DNA of 8,481 nt from an uncultured Lysobacteraceae bacterium (lineage in GTDB: Bacteria; Pseudomonadota; Gammaproteobacteria; Xanthomonadales; Xanthomonadaceae), in the NCBI GenBank assembly GCA_946482565.1, contig CAMLSB010000070.1:1-8481 (forward strand), written 5' to 3'. The first letter of the stretch is position 1, and each line of letters begins with the position of its first letter. The notes under the pieces were generated by a model. It made no database searches. It saw nothing but the letters and a program-made list of their open reading frames with translations, and had not been told where the DNA came from. This document shows, one piece after another, positions 1-6,149 of this stretch. The position numbers and the translations under genes are program-made.

Positions 1-421
1 GAGCTTCGGCGGCCGCGGCCCGGGCCTTGCGCGGCGCGGGTTCGGGTGCCGCCTCGGCGCCACCGGCCGTGGCGGGTTCGTACTGCGCGCGGAACTTGGC
101 CAGCAGCGGCAGCCCGAGTTCGCGCGCCAGCGCCTCGTTCGCGCTGGTGCCGTAGGCGAGGGCGACCGGCAGCACGCCGGCATCGCGCAGCGCCTCGACC
201 AGGGCGCGCGCGGTCGCCAGCGGTGGCACCTGCGCCAGCCCGCCGAAGTCCAGCACCACCGCCGCGCGCTCGAACAGCTTCGGCGCGCGCGCCACGCGCT
301 CGCGCATCTCGCCGGCGAGCTTGTCCACGTCGAGCGTGCGCACGCGCAGGTTGGCGATGCCGACCTGGCCGATCTTGAGTTCGCCCGCGGGCTCGTAATC
401 CATGCCCGTCGCCGTGGCCAT
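1..421 (-). CDS. minC: Septum site-determining protein MinC, N-terminal part (cut by window edge)
   Basis: MinC is the FtsZ-polymerisation inhibitor of the MinCDE system, which MinD recruits to the membrane to block septum formation near the poles. I translated 140 codons with no stop before the window edge. Residues about 12-110 match the MinC N-terminal domain: a short strand region (GELKIGQVGIANLRVRTL), a helix (LAGEMRERVARAPKLF), a buried strand (AAVVLDFGGL), then a helix and the segment GVLPVALAYGT before ELGLPLL. After residue 115 an Ala/Glu/Pro-rich linker begins, as expected before the MinD-binding beta-helical domain, which lies outside the window. The start at 421 gives MATATGMDYEP; an in-frame ATG at 403 (MDYEP) is equally plausible. 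It follows the GNAT gene by two bases, so translational coupling is likely. minD and minE would be expected next, beyond the edge. Assigned by family pattern from memory, not by a search. Confidence 0.85.
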   Translation of the reverse strand, partial: MATATGMDYEPAGELKIGQVGIANLRVRTLDVDKLAGEMRERVARAPKLFERAAVVLDFGGLAQVPPLATARALVEALRDAGVLPVALAYGTSANEALARELGLPLLAKFRAQYEPATAGGAEAAPEPAPRKARAAAAEA

Positions 422-423
422 GC

Positions 424-1065
424 TCAGGTGCCCGTCGCGCGATGCGCGGTGTCGGCGTGGCCGGCGCTTGCGTGGCCGGCGCGTGCCTGGCCGGCGCGTG
501 CCGGGTTGATCCATGGCACGTCGGGCAACTGCCCGCCGTAGGTGTCGTGCACCCACGCGTAGCTGCAGAGCTCCTTCATCAGCATCGCGGCGCGATGCGC
601 CGGCTGCCCGTCGGCCGACGGCATCACGTGCTGGCCGACCTCGCGGAAGCCGAAGCTGCCATGGAACAGCAGCGCCGGATCGTTGCCGTCGTCGAGGAAC
701 ACCTCGCAGGCCAGGCGCGGATGGCGAAGCTCGGCATGGCTCTGCACGTCGGCGTAGAACGCGCGGCCCACGCCGCCGCCGCGGCGGCGGCTGGCGACCA
801 CGATGCGGTCGATGTAGAAGAAATCCGGGTAGCGCTCGCCGAACCAGCGGAAGTTGCTGCTGTCGTGTTGCGAGGACGCGGCGAAACCGACCAGGAAGCC
901 GGCCAGCGCGCCGTCGCGCTCGGCGATGCGGAAGTAGTCGGCGTCGGCGTGGAAGCGGCGGACCCGCGCCGCGTCCAGCGGCAGGATCGCGGGGCCGGCG
1001 GCGTTGTTGAGGGCAAGGACGGAATCCAGGTCGTGCTCGCGCACGTCGCGGATGACGATCGACAT
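424..1065 (-). CDS. GNAT-family N-acetyltransferase
   Basis: Predicted cytosolic 213-residue acetyltransferase that would transfer acetyl from acetyl-CoA to an amine; the substrate cannot be read from the sequence. The GNAT fold is visible: IRDVREHDLDSVLALNN at the start (strand 1 and helix 1), GFLVGF (strand), YIDRIVVASRRRGGGVGRAFY at about 84-104 with the acetyl-CoA pyrophosphate loop R-x-x-G-x-G at 95-100, and ALLFHGSFGFREVG at 131-144, the usual motif-B helix and strand. I chose the ATG at 1065 because the fold starts immediately after it and GGAG lies just upstream; the frame stays open to 1284, but that extension is Arg/Pro-rich and has no fold signature. The last 25 residues are an Ala/Gly/His-rich tail made of imperfect [RS]AG[QH]A pentapeptides, coded by a 15-bp DNA repeat and not part of the fold. 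minC follows after two bases. Confidence 0.82.
   Translation of the reverse strand: MSIVIRDVREHDLDSVLALNNAAGPAILPLDAARVRRFHADADYFRIAERDGALAGFLVGFAASSQHDSSNFRWFGERYPDFFYIDRIVVASRRRGGGVGRAFYADVQSHAELRHPRLACEVFLDDGNDPALLFHGSFGFREVGQHVMPSADGQPAHRAAMLMKELCSYAWVHDTYGGQLPDVPWINPARAGQARAGHASAGHADTAHRATGT
458..502. repeat. Three tandem 15-bp units in the 3' end of the GNAT gene
   Basis: Units begin at 458, 473 and 488. Each starts tggccggcg, and the last two are identical over 15 bases. Because 15 is a multiple of three, the array stays in frame and writes imperfect [RS]AG[QH]A pentapeptides near the GNAT C-terminus. It ends about 35 bases before the GNAT stop codon. Confidence 0.75.
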
Positions 1066-1093
1066 TCCCGGCTCCAGCTCACGAACAGCCGCG

Positions 1094-1099
1094 ATTATC
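1094..1099 (-). promoter_or_regulatory. Possible -10 element for the GNAT-minC unit
   Basis: Read on the minus strand, this is GATAAT, a 5/6 match to the sigma-70 -10 consensus. It would start transcription about 20-25 bases before the GNAT ATG at 1065. I see no convincing -35 hexamer 16-18 bases further upstream, so this is a weak call resting on the -10 match and its position. Confidence 0.35.
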
Positions 1100-1149
1100 G
1101 CATGGCGGCAGCGCCCGGGGGACCGCGCCGGTCGGCCGCGGCGGCCCCG

Positions 1150-1176
1150 CGTCCAAGGCGGTTTTCGAATTGGACG
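1150..1176. repeat. Inverted repeat CGTCCAA-N13-TTGGACG, candidate operator
   Basis: Perfect 7-bp arms at 1150-1156 and 1170-1176 are separated by 13 bases. The arm centres are 20 bp apart, roughly two helical turns, which suits a dimeric DNA-binding protein. The site lies in the spacer between the divergent GNAT and histidine kinase genes. Autoregulation by the adjacent NarL-type regulator is an inference; nothing in the sequence names the protein that binds. Confidence 0.45.
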
Positions 1177-1179
1177 GGA

Positions 1180-1207
1180 CGGCAAGCCGCATCCAGCGGG
1201 CTTGCCG
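1180..1207. repeat. Inverted repeat with 9-bp arms, candidate hairpin or operator
   Basis: CGGCAAGCC (1180-1188) is perfectly repeated as GGCTTGCCG (1199-1207) around a 10-base loop. No T-run follows on either strand, so it does not look like an intrinsic terminator. It begins four bases after the previous inverted repeat ends and lies about 75 bases upstream of the kinase start, in a region with no gene. Confidence 0.45.
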
Positions 1208-1271
1208 CGGCGTTCGATTCGGGCGACCGCCGACATGACCTTCGATGCACGCGGTGGCGAGGGCTTGCGCC

Positions 1272-1277
1272 TAAGAT
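1272..1277 (+). promoter_or_regulatory. Possible -10 element directly upstream of the histidine kinase
   Basis: TAAGAT matches 4/6 of the -10 consensus and ends five bases before the ATG at 1283, so transcription starting 6-7 bases downstream would begin at or next to that ATG. There is no Shine-Dalgarno before 1283 and no clear -35. The combination is what a leaderless mRNA would show, but it is only suggestive. Confidence 0.33.
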
Positions 1278-1282
1278 GGGCC

Positions 1283-2506
1283 ATGTTCGCGCGCCTGGAC
1301 CATACCCGCCTGTTGCGCTACGCCGGCCTGTTCACGTGGGGCGCGGTCGGGTTGTGGCTGTTGAACGTTCGGCTGGATCCGGAATCCATCGCCCTCGAGC
1401 CGGGCGAACCCCTGAGCGTGCGGGTCCTGCGATGGCTGGCGGCGTACCTGGTGTTCGGCGTCGTCTACTGGTGGATCACCCAATCGCTGGGCAGGCGCCG
1501 TCCCGTCCTCGCCGACCATGCGCTGTTGCTGGTGTTGACCGCGTGCGCGCTTGGCGTGAGCTATTTTTCCGGGACGGGACTGGGCAGCATCCTGCTGATG
1601 GTCGTGGCGGGGTTGTTGCCATGGCTGCTGCGTCCGGTAGCGGGCGTGGCCTGGCTGATCGCGAGCAACCTGGCGATCGTGCCCGTGTTCGTTGATGCGC
1701 TGGATTTCCCCCCGGTCATCGGGATCCTGCAGTCCCTGCTGTACGCGGGGTTCAGCGCCTTCGTGTTCGTGACGGCATTCGTCGCCCGGCAGCAGGCCGA
1801 GGCGCGCGAGGACCAGCGCCGGTTGAACGCGGAACTGCGCGCCACCCGCGCGTTGCTGGCGGAAAGCGCGCGGGTGAACGAGCGCACCCGCATCTCGCGC
1901 GAACTGCACGACCTGCTGGGCCACCATCTGACCGCGCTCAGCCTGAACCTGGAAGTGGCGGGACATCTCGTGCAGGGCGCCGCGCAGGAACACGTTAACC
2001 AGGCCCACACGCTGGCGCGCCTGCTGTTGAGCGACGTGCGCGAGGCGGTGAGCCGGCTGCGCACCGACGACGCCATCGACATGGCCGCGACGCTGCGTCC
2101 GCTCGCCGAGAACGCCGCGGGCCTGCGCATCGTCCTCGACCTGCCCGAACGCTTCCTGCTCGACGACGCCGAGCGCGCGCACGTGCTGCTGCGCTGCACG
2201 CAGGAAATCATCACCAACGCGCAGCGCCACGCGCAGGCCGTGGAATTGCGCCTGCGCTATCGTTTCGAGGGCCGTGCGGTGCGGGTGCTCGCCAGCGACG
2301 ACGGTCGCGGCGCCGAAGCCCCCGCCGCGGGCAACGGCCTGCGCGGCATGCGCGAACGCCTAGCGGCCTATGGCGGCAGCGCCGCCATCTCCACCCACCC
2401 GGGCGCCGGCTTCGCGCTCGACCTGTACCTGCCCCTGGACGACCGGCCGCACGCGGCCGGGAACCACGCCCAACCCATGCATGCCCTGGCTGGAGAAGAG
2501 GAATGA
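1283..2506 (+). CDS. Membrane sensor histidine kinase, DesK/NarL type (HisKA_3)
   Basis: Predicted inner-membrane sensor kinase of 407 residues that autophosphorylates on histidine and passes the phosphate to the regulator encoded next. Six hydrophobic segments fill residues about 12-167, with little extracytoplasmic sequence, as in kinases that sense membrane state or ligands within the membrane. A coiled-coil-like linker (about 168-200) leads to the HisKA_3 box ERTRISRELHDLLGHHLTAL with phosphoacceptor His209. The ATPase domain shows the N box EIITNAQRHAQA (Asn312), the G1 box DDGRG (339-343) and the G2 box GNGLRGM (350-356). The frame is open upstream from 1004. I chose 1283 because the first helix follows at once; an ATG at 1235 would add 16 polar residues. 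Neither start has a good Shine-Dalgarno. The stop overlaps the regulator start by 4 bp. The stimulus is unknown. Confidence 0.88.
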   Translation: MFARLDHTRLLRYAGLFTWGAVGLWLLNVRLDPESIALEPGEPLSVRVLRWLAAYLVFGVVYWWITQSLGRRRPVLADHALLLVLTACALGVSYFSGTGLGSILLMVVAGLLPWLLRPVAGVAWLIASNLAIVPVFVDALDFPPVIGILQSLLYAGFSAFVFVTAFVARQQAEAREDQRRLNAELRATRALLAESARVNERTRISRELHDLLGHHLTALSLNLEVAGHLVQGAAQEHVNQAHTLARLLLSDVREAVSRLRTDDAIDMAATLRPLAENAAGLRIVLDLPERFLLDDAERAHVLLRCTQEIITNAQRHAQAVELRLRYRFEGRAVRVLASDDGRGAEAPAAGNGLRGMRERLAAYGGSAAISTHPGAGFALDLYLPLDDRPHAAGNHAQPMHALAGEEE

Positions 2507-3144
2507 TCCGCATCTGCCTGGTCGACGACCAAACCCTGGTGCGCCAGGGCATCCGCTCCCTGCTCGCACTGGCCGAAGGCATGGAAGTCGTGGCCGAAGC
2601 CGCCGACGGCAAGCAGGCGGTGGAGGTGATCCCGCAGGCGAAGCCCGACGTGGTGCTGATGGACATGCGCATGCCGGTCATGTCCGGGCTCGAGGCGCTG
2701 CAGGCGCTGGCGCGCGCCGGGACGCTGCCGCCGACCATCATCCTGACCACCTTCGACGACGACCAGCTGGTGCTCGCCGGGCTCAAGGCGGGCGCCAAGG
2801 GTTACCTGCTGAAGGACGTCTCGCTGGAGCAGCTGGTGGGCGCCATCCAGGCGGTCGCCGGCGGGGGTTCGCTGGTCCAGCCGGCGGTGACCCAGCGCCT
2901 GCTCTCGGGCCTGGAGCACATGCGCAACGATTTCGTCAGCCTCGACCGCCCGGACCCGCTGACCGACCGCGAAACCGAGATCCTGCGGCTGATGGCCTCG
3001 GGCTTCTCCAACAAGGAGATCGCCAATTCGCTGGGCGTGGCCGAGGGCACGATCAAGAACCACGTGTCCAACATCCTGTCCAAGCTGGGCGTGCGCGACC
3101 GGACCCGGGCCGTGCTCAAGGCCTTCGAACTGCAGCTGGTCTGA
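2503..3144 (+). CDS. NarL/FixJ-family response regulator (REC + LuxR HTH)
   Basis: Predicted cytosolic DNA-binding response regulator of 213 residues, partner of the kinase upstream. The receiver domain covers about 2-118: acidic pocket D8-D9, phosphoacceptor D54 in VVLMDMRMPVMSG, the switch Thr in ILTTFDDD (T82/T83), and K104 in GYLLKDVS. The LuxR-type HTH spans about 150-210 and holds LTDRETEILRLMASG, NKEIANSLGVAEGTIKNHV and SKLGVRDR, all typical of NarL/LiaR/DesR regulators. The length is normal for the family, and all residues needed for phosphorylation are present. The start is set by the ATGA overlap with the kinase stop and by the purine-rich GGAGAAGAGG just upstream, so the two proteins are almost certainly translationally coupled. 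Its targets cannot be determined; the inverted repeats at 1150-1207 are candidates for autoregulation. Confidence 0.92.
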   Translation: MIRICLVDDQTLVRQGIRSLLALAEGMEVVAEAADGKQAVEVIPQAKPDVVLMDMRMPVMSGLEALQALARAGTLPPTIILTTFDDDQLVLAGLKAGAKGYLLKDVSLEQLVGAIQAVAGGGSLVQPAVTQRLLSGLEHMRNDFVSLDRPDPLTDRETEILRLMASGFSNKEIANSLGVAEGTIKNHVSNILSKLGVRDRTRAVLKAFELQLV

Positions 3145-3146
3145 TC

Positions 3147-3185
3147 GGGCCGGTTCCACCAGCCTGGTGTAACCGGTCCCTTTTT
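3147..3185 (+). terminator. Rho-independent terminator of the two-component operon
   Basis: GGGCCGGTT at 3147-3155 pairs with AACCGGTCCC at 3171-3180 (one bulged T). An inner CACC/GGTG stem continues toward a short loop, and a run of five T follows at 3181-3185. It begins three bases after the regulator stop codon, so it ends the kinase-regulator transcript and separates it from the next gene. Confidence 0.88.
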
Positions 3186-3222
3186 GTGAGGGCGGGCGCT
3201 TCGCCGCCGCCGGCCTTCTTGC

Positions 3223-3228
3223 TACGAT
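3223..3228 (+). promoter_or_regulatory. Possible -10 element for the SRPBCC gene
   Basis: TACGAT (4/6 match) lies between the upstream terminator and the ATG at 3281, where a new promoter is needed because the previous operon has just ended. The predicted leader would be about 45 bases and contains the GGAGA ribosome binding site at 3270-3274. No clear -35 is visible. Confidence 0.3.
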
Positions 3229-3280
3229 TGCCGGTCTGCGCCCCCGGACGGCCGGTCCGCGGGCACCCTGGAGAACCTGA

Positions 3281-4441
3281 ATGACCCGTTTGCTCGAGAT
3301 CCTGATTTCCCTGGCGATCGTCGTCGCGCTGTTCCTGCTGGTCGCGCTGGTGCTGCCGTCGCACCGCCACCTCGAGAAGCAGGTGGAGACGAACCGCAAG
3401 CTGACCATCGTGTACGACACGCTCAACAGCCTGCGCCGCTTCCCCGACTGGAATCCGCTGGTCCTGCGCGACCCGAAGATGCAGCTGCAGTTCTCCGGCC
3501 CGGCCTCCGGCGTCGGCGCGCGCATGGACTACACCTCGGACAAGCCGCAGCTTGGCCAGGGCAGCTGGGAAATCACCGCCACGCAGCCGCGTTCCAGCGT
3601 CACCTATGCGATCGTCAATCCGCAGCGCGGCCACGACAAGACCAGCGTCTTCACCCTGACGCCGACCGGTCGCGCCGGCCGCAACGTCGAGATCAGCCAG
3701 ACGTACGACGTCAGCTATGGCTGGGACCTGCTGGGCCGCTACGCCGGCCTGTACGTGAGCCGCCACGTCGGCGACGACATGGACCTGGGCCTGCAGCGCC
3801 TGACCAACATGCTGGCGCAGGTGCCGAACACCGATTACGCGGTGCAGGGCAGCAAGCTCGCCGACCTGTCGTTCGTCGACCTGCCGGCCGAGGACCTGCT
3901 GGTGGTCAACGCCGGTTCGATCGAGCGCAACAACCTGAAGATCCAGGACGCGATGCGCGCGGACATGGAGTGGATCAAGCGCAGCATGGACGCCAACGGC
4001 CTCGTCGCCGCCGGCCCGATGCGCATCGTCTCCACCGAACTTGCGCGCGAGACCTACACCTTCGACGTGGTCGTGCCGGTGCGTCGCGCCGGTGCCGCTG
4101 CTGCCGCCGACACGGCGCCCGCGCCCGTCGCCGGCCAGGAAGGCGCGGCCGCCGCTGCCCCGGCGCGTGCGCCGGTTACCGCCGCCTCCGGCGCGCCGAT
4201 GAGCGGCCTGAAGCTGCTCGGCCCGGTGAAGTACCAGCGTTCTGAAGCCGGCCGCTACGCGAGCGCGACCTACGTCGGCTACATGGCGGAACTCGAGACC
4301 GTGCGCAATGCGCTGCGCGCCTGGACGCTGACCCAGGGCGAGGAGCCCACCGGCCTGGCGTTCGAGGTCTACAAGCGCGGCATCGACCAGTCGTTCACCG
4401 CCAACGGCCAGTACGACATCTACTGGCCGGTCAAGAAGTAA
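3281..4441 (+). CDS. Membrane-anchored SRPBCC (polyketide cyclase/START-like) protein with probable GyrI-like C-terminal domain
   Basis: Predicted 386-residue protein anchored by one N-terminal helix (about 5-26, LEILISLAIVVALFLLVALVLP), with the rest probably periplasmic. Residues about 30-180 resemble the SRPBCC ligand-binding fold: TIVYDTLNSLRRFPDWNPLVLRDP, then GARMDYTS, GSWEITATQPRSSVTYAI and TSVFTLTPTGRAGRNVEISQTYDV. From about 205 to the end (LLVVNAGSIERNNL, MRIVSTELARETYTFDVVVPV, SGLKLLGPVKYQRSEAGRYASATYVG, TGLAFEVYKRG, YDIYWPVK) the layout recalls the GyrI-like effector-binding fold. That part is a pattern-level inference. An Ala/Pro-rich stretch (about 269-307) interrupts it. The start has GGAG eight bases upstream. 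A role in binding a small hydrophobic molecule is plausible but unproven. The glycosylase gene starts four bases after its stop. Confidence 0.72.
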   Translation: MTRLLEILISLAIVVALFLLVALVLPSHRHLEKQVETNRKLTIVYDTLNSLRRFPDWNPLVLRDPKMQLQFSGPASGVGARMDYTSDKPQLGQGSWEITATQPRSSVTYAIVNPQRGHDKTSVFTLTPTGRAGRNVEISQTYDVSYGWDLLGRYAGLYVSRHVGDDMDLGLQRLTNMLAQVPNTDYAVQGSKLADLSFVDLPAEDLLVVNAGSIERNNLKIQDAMRADMEWIKRSMDANGLVAAGPMRIVSTELARETYTFDVVVPVRRAGAAAAADTAPAPVAGQEGAAAAAPARAPVTAASGAPMSGLKLLGPVKYQRSEAGRYASATYVGYMAELETVRNALRAWTLTQGEEPTGLAFEVYKRGIDQSFTANGQYDIYWPVKK

Positions 4442-4445
4442 GGCG

Positions 4446-5120
4446 ATGCCACGTCACGCGCGCGGTTTCGACACCGAAGCCGCGCGCGACCACCTGGCCC
4501 GGCGCGATCGCCGGCTGGGCACGTGGATGAAGCGGATCGGGCCCATCGCGCCCGACCCGCGCTGGCGCAAGCCCTTCGATCCGGTCGACGCGCTGGCGCG
4601 CGCGATCCTTTACCAGCAGCTCAGCGGCAAGGCCGCGGCCACGATCGTCGGCCGCGTGGAAGCCGCCATCGCGAGCGACCGTTTCCACTGCGACACGCTG
4701 GCGCGCTGCGACGATGCGGCGATCCGCGCCTGCGGCGTCTCCGGCAACAAGCTGCTCGCGCTGCGCGACCTGGCGCGGCGCGAGGCGGCGGGGGAGATCC
4801 CCGACCTGCGCCGCATGTCGGTCATGGACAACGACGCGATCATCGAGGCGCTCGTGCCGATCCGCGGCATCGGCCGCTGGACCGTCGAGATGATGCTGAT
4901 GTTCCGCCTCGGCCGACCCGACGTGCTGCCGGTGGACGACCTGGGCATCCGCAAGGGCGCGCAGGCCGTCGACAAGGCCGACGCCATGCCGACCCCGAAA
5001 GCGCTGGCCGAACGCGGCGAACGCTGGGGTCCGTACCGCACCTACGCCAGCCTCTACCTGTGGCGCATCGCCGATGAGGCCGGGCCGGCGAAGGCCGCGA
5101 CCAAGCGCTCGCAGGACTGA
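4446..5120 (+). CDS. DNA-3-methyladenine glycosylase II, compact AlkA type (HhH-GPD)
   Basis: Predicted base-excision repair enzyme that removes alkylated bases such as 3-methyladenine from DNA. At 224 residues it is nearer the short Mag1-like members than E. coli AlkA (282), and it lacks AlkA's extra N-terminal domain. FDPVDALARAILYQQLSGKAAATI (44-67) is the family's conserved substrate-pocket helix. The helix-hairpin-helix is LVPIRGIGRWTVEMMLMF (136-153), followed by VLPVDDLGIRKG (160-171). There Asp165 aligns with the catalytic Asp238 of AlkA. RWGPYRTYASLYLWR (193-207) is the usual C-terminal signature. No Fe-S cysteine cluster is present, as expected for this branch. It starts four bases after the SRPBCC stop with AGG just upstream, so co-transcription is likely. 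No Ada-type regulator is nearby. Confidence 0.9.
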   Translation: MPRHARGFDTEAARDHLARRDRRLGTWMKRIGPIAPDPRWRKPFDPVDALARAILYQQLSGKAAATIVGRVEAAIASDRFHCDTLARCDDAAIRACGVSGNKLLALRDLARREAAGEIPDLRRMSVMDNDAIIEALVPIRGIGRWTVEMMLMFRLGRPDVLPVDDLGIRKGAQAVDKADAMPTPKALAERGERWGPYRTYASLYLWRIADEAGPAKAATKRSQD

Positions 5121-5166
5121 GGCCCGAAAGCCCTGCGCCTTGGCCGGCCGAAGCTCCGGAGCGGTG

Positions 5167-5176
5167 AACGATCGTT
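5167..5176. repeat. Perfect 10-bp palindrome AACGATCGTT touching the tRNA -35
   Basis: The palindrome ends inside the TTGACT hexamer at 5175-5180, so a protein bound there would overlap RNA polymerase on the tRNA-Leu promoter. A 10-bp palindrome could be chance in a window this size; only its position makes it notable. Confidence 0.4.
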
Positions 5177-5203
5177 GACTTTCATCTTCCCGCCCCCCAA
5201 AAT
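5175..5203 (+). promoter_or_regulatory. Sigma-70-type promoter of tRNA-Leu
   Basis: The -35 TTGACT (5175-5180, 5/6 match) and -10 CAAAAT (5198-5203, 4/6 match) are separated by 17 bases. The sequence after the -10 is GC-rich (cgcggc), like the discriminators of stringently controlled stable-RNA promoters. Transcription would start near 5210, leaving a leader of about ten bases before the tRNA at 5221. Confidence 0.7.
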
Positions 5204-5220
5204 TCGCGGCTCGCTCGCCT

Positions 5221-5305
<85 letters not shown>

Positions 5306-5316
5306 AGCGAAACAGG

Positions 5317-5342
5317 AACCCCGCCATCGAGCGGGGTTTTTT
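5317..5342 (+). terminator. Rho-independent terminator after tRNA-Leu
   Basis: CCCCGC (5319-5324) pairs with GCGGGG (5331-5336) around a six-base loop, followed by six T (5337-5342); an A-pair before the stem can extend it with the T-run. It starts about 12 bases after the tRNA. It may also stop transcription arriving from the minus-strand lipoprotein gene ending at 5352, although on that strand only TTCC follows the hairpin. Confidence 0.9.
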
Positions 5343-5351
5343 GTTGGGCGA

Positions 5352-6119
5352 TCAATGCCCCTGCGGACGGGGCCCGGTAGGAATGGGGCCGCGTCCCGCG
5401 CGCAGCGAAAGAAGGCTGGCGTACAGGCCCATCGCGCGCTTGTCGATTTCATTCCACTCAGCCGGACCCAGCCGCGGGAACGTCATGTACATGATCATCG
5501 ACGCCTTCCCGTCACCCTGCAGGTAGGCGCGGCGCAGGTACGCGGCGCTGTCGAGGGCATTGGTGTTCCGGTAGCCCAGGGACAGCTGGTAGTCCGCGTA
5601 CACGTTGCCGGCGACGGCGACCTGCGCGATCCGGACCATGCCCTCCACTTCGTCGCCCCGTTCCATCATGCGCCGGCCGAGCATGGCCTGAGCGGCCTGG
5701 TCGCCGTGCCCGGACGCGGATTCCAGTTCGTCCACCGACATCTGCTCGAGTTCCGCTTCGCGTTCCGGCGTCGGGAATCCGCGGGTTTTCAACCACGAGG
5801 CTTCCGCTGCGGACGACGCGCCCAGGTTCTCGGATTCGCACTGGATGGTTCGGCAGCGGTAGGCCTCCAGGAGTGCGTCTCGTTGCAGGCGCGCTTCGGC
5901 AGGGCCCGGTGCGCTTGCCGCTGGCCGTCGCGTTTGCCGGGTTTGCGGCCCCAGCGCGGCTGGCGCATCGCCCACGGGCGTGGCCGCCGCGGTTGGCGCT
6001 GGTCCGGATCGTTCGTGCCCGGGCTCCGGCGCGCGCTCCTGGTTGCAGGCGCTCAGCGCGGCCAGCAACGCGAGCACCGTCGCGCGCACGAGCCTTCTCG
6101 CGGTCAGCTTGTGGGCCAT
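5352..6119 (-). CDS. Putative lipoprotein, function unknown
   Basis: A 255-residue predicted lipoprotein. The N-terminus has basic residues (KLTARRLVR), a hydrophobic core (ATVLALLAA) and the lipobox LSAC with lipidated Cys25. Asn follows at +2, which does not give the inner-membrane Asp signal, so outer-membrane delivery by Lol is more likely. A Pro/Ala-rich disordered stretch runs to about residue 75. After it comes a pair of cysteines (C89, C94) that could form a disulfide, then a mainly helical region of about 130-235 (VDELESASGHGDQAAQAMLGRRMMERG, VRIAQVAVAGNVYADYQLSLGY, DSAAYLRRAYLQG). The A/G spacing of these helices recalls degenerate Sel1/TPR-like helical repeats; this is weak. I chose the ATG at 6119, with AAAAGG just upstream; an ATG at 6149 would put ten residues before the signal peptide. 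It converges on the tRNA-Leu terminator. I do not recognise a named family. Confidence 0.75.
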   Translation of the reverse strand: MAHKLTARRLVRATVLALLAALSACNQERAPEPGHERSGPAPTAAATPVGDAPAALGPQTRQTRRPAASAPGPAEARLQRDALLEAYRCRTIQCESENLGASSAAEASWLKTRGFPTPEREAELEQMSVDELESASGHGDQAAQAMLGRRMMERGDEVEGMVRIAQVAVAGNVYADYQLSLGYRNTNALDSAAYLRRAYLQGDGKASMIMYMTFPRLGPAEWNEIDKRAMGLYASLLSLRAGRGPIPTGPRPQGH

Positions 6120-6149
6120 GCCTTTTCTTGCCGTGTCGGTGACATGCAA

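Noticed and set aside
46..378. A 110-codon plus-strand frame rich in Arg and Pro
   Set aside because: It is antisense to minC, whose minus-strand reading shows the MinC N-terminal fold; this frame is low complexity only.
1235..1282. Alternative ATG at 1235 for the kinase
   Set aside because: It would add 16 polar residues before the first membrane helix and also lacks a Shine-Dalgarno; the -10-like TAAGAT would then lie inside the coding region. It cannot be fully excluded.
442..1695. A 417-codon plus-strand frame antisense to the GNAT gene and running into the kinase
   Set aside because: It overlaps two genes with clear domains on different frames and has the Arg/Ala/Val composition of a shadow frame.
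1271..3766. Several minus-strand frames opposite the kinase, regulator and SRPBCC genes
   Set aside because: None has a domain or a plausible start, and the plus-strand genes there carry complete family motifs.
5153..5162. Palindrome GCTCCGGAGC after the glycosylase gene as a terminator
   Set aside because: It has no loop and no T-run, so it cannot form a standard intrinsic terminator.
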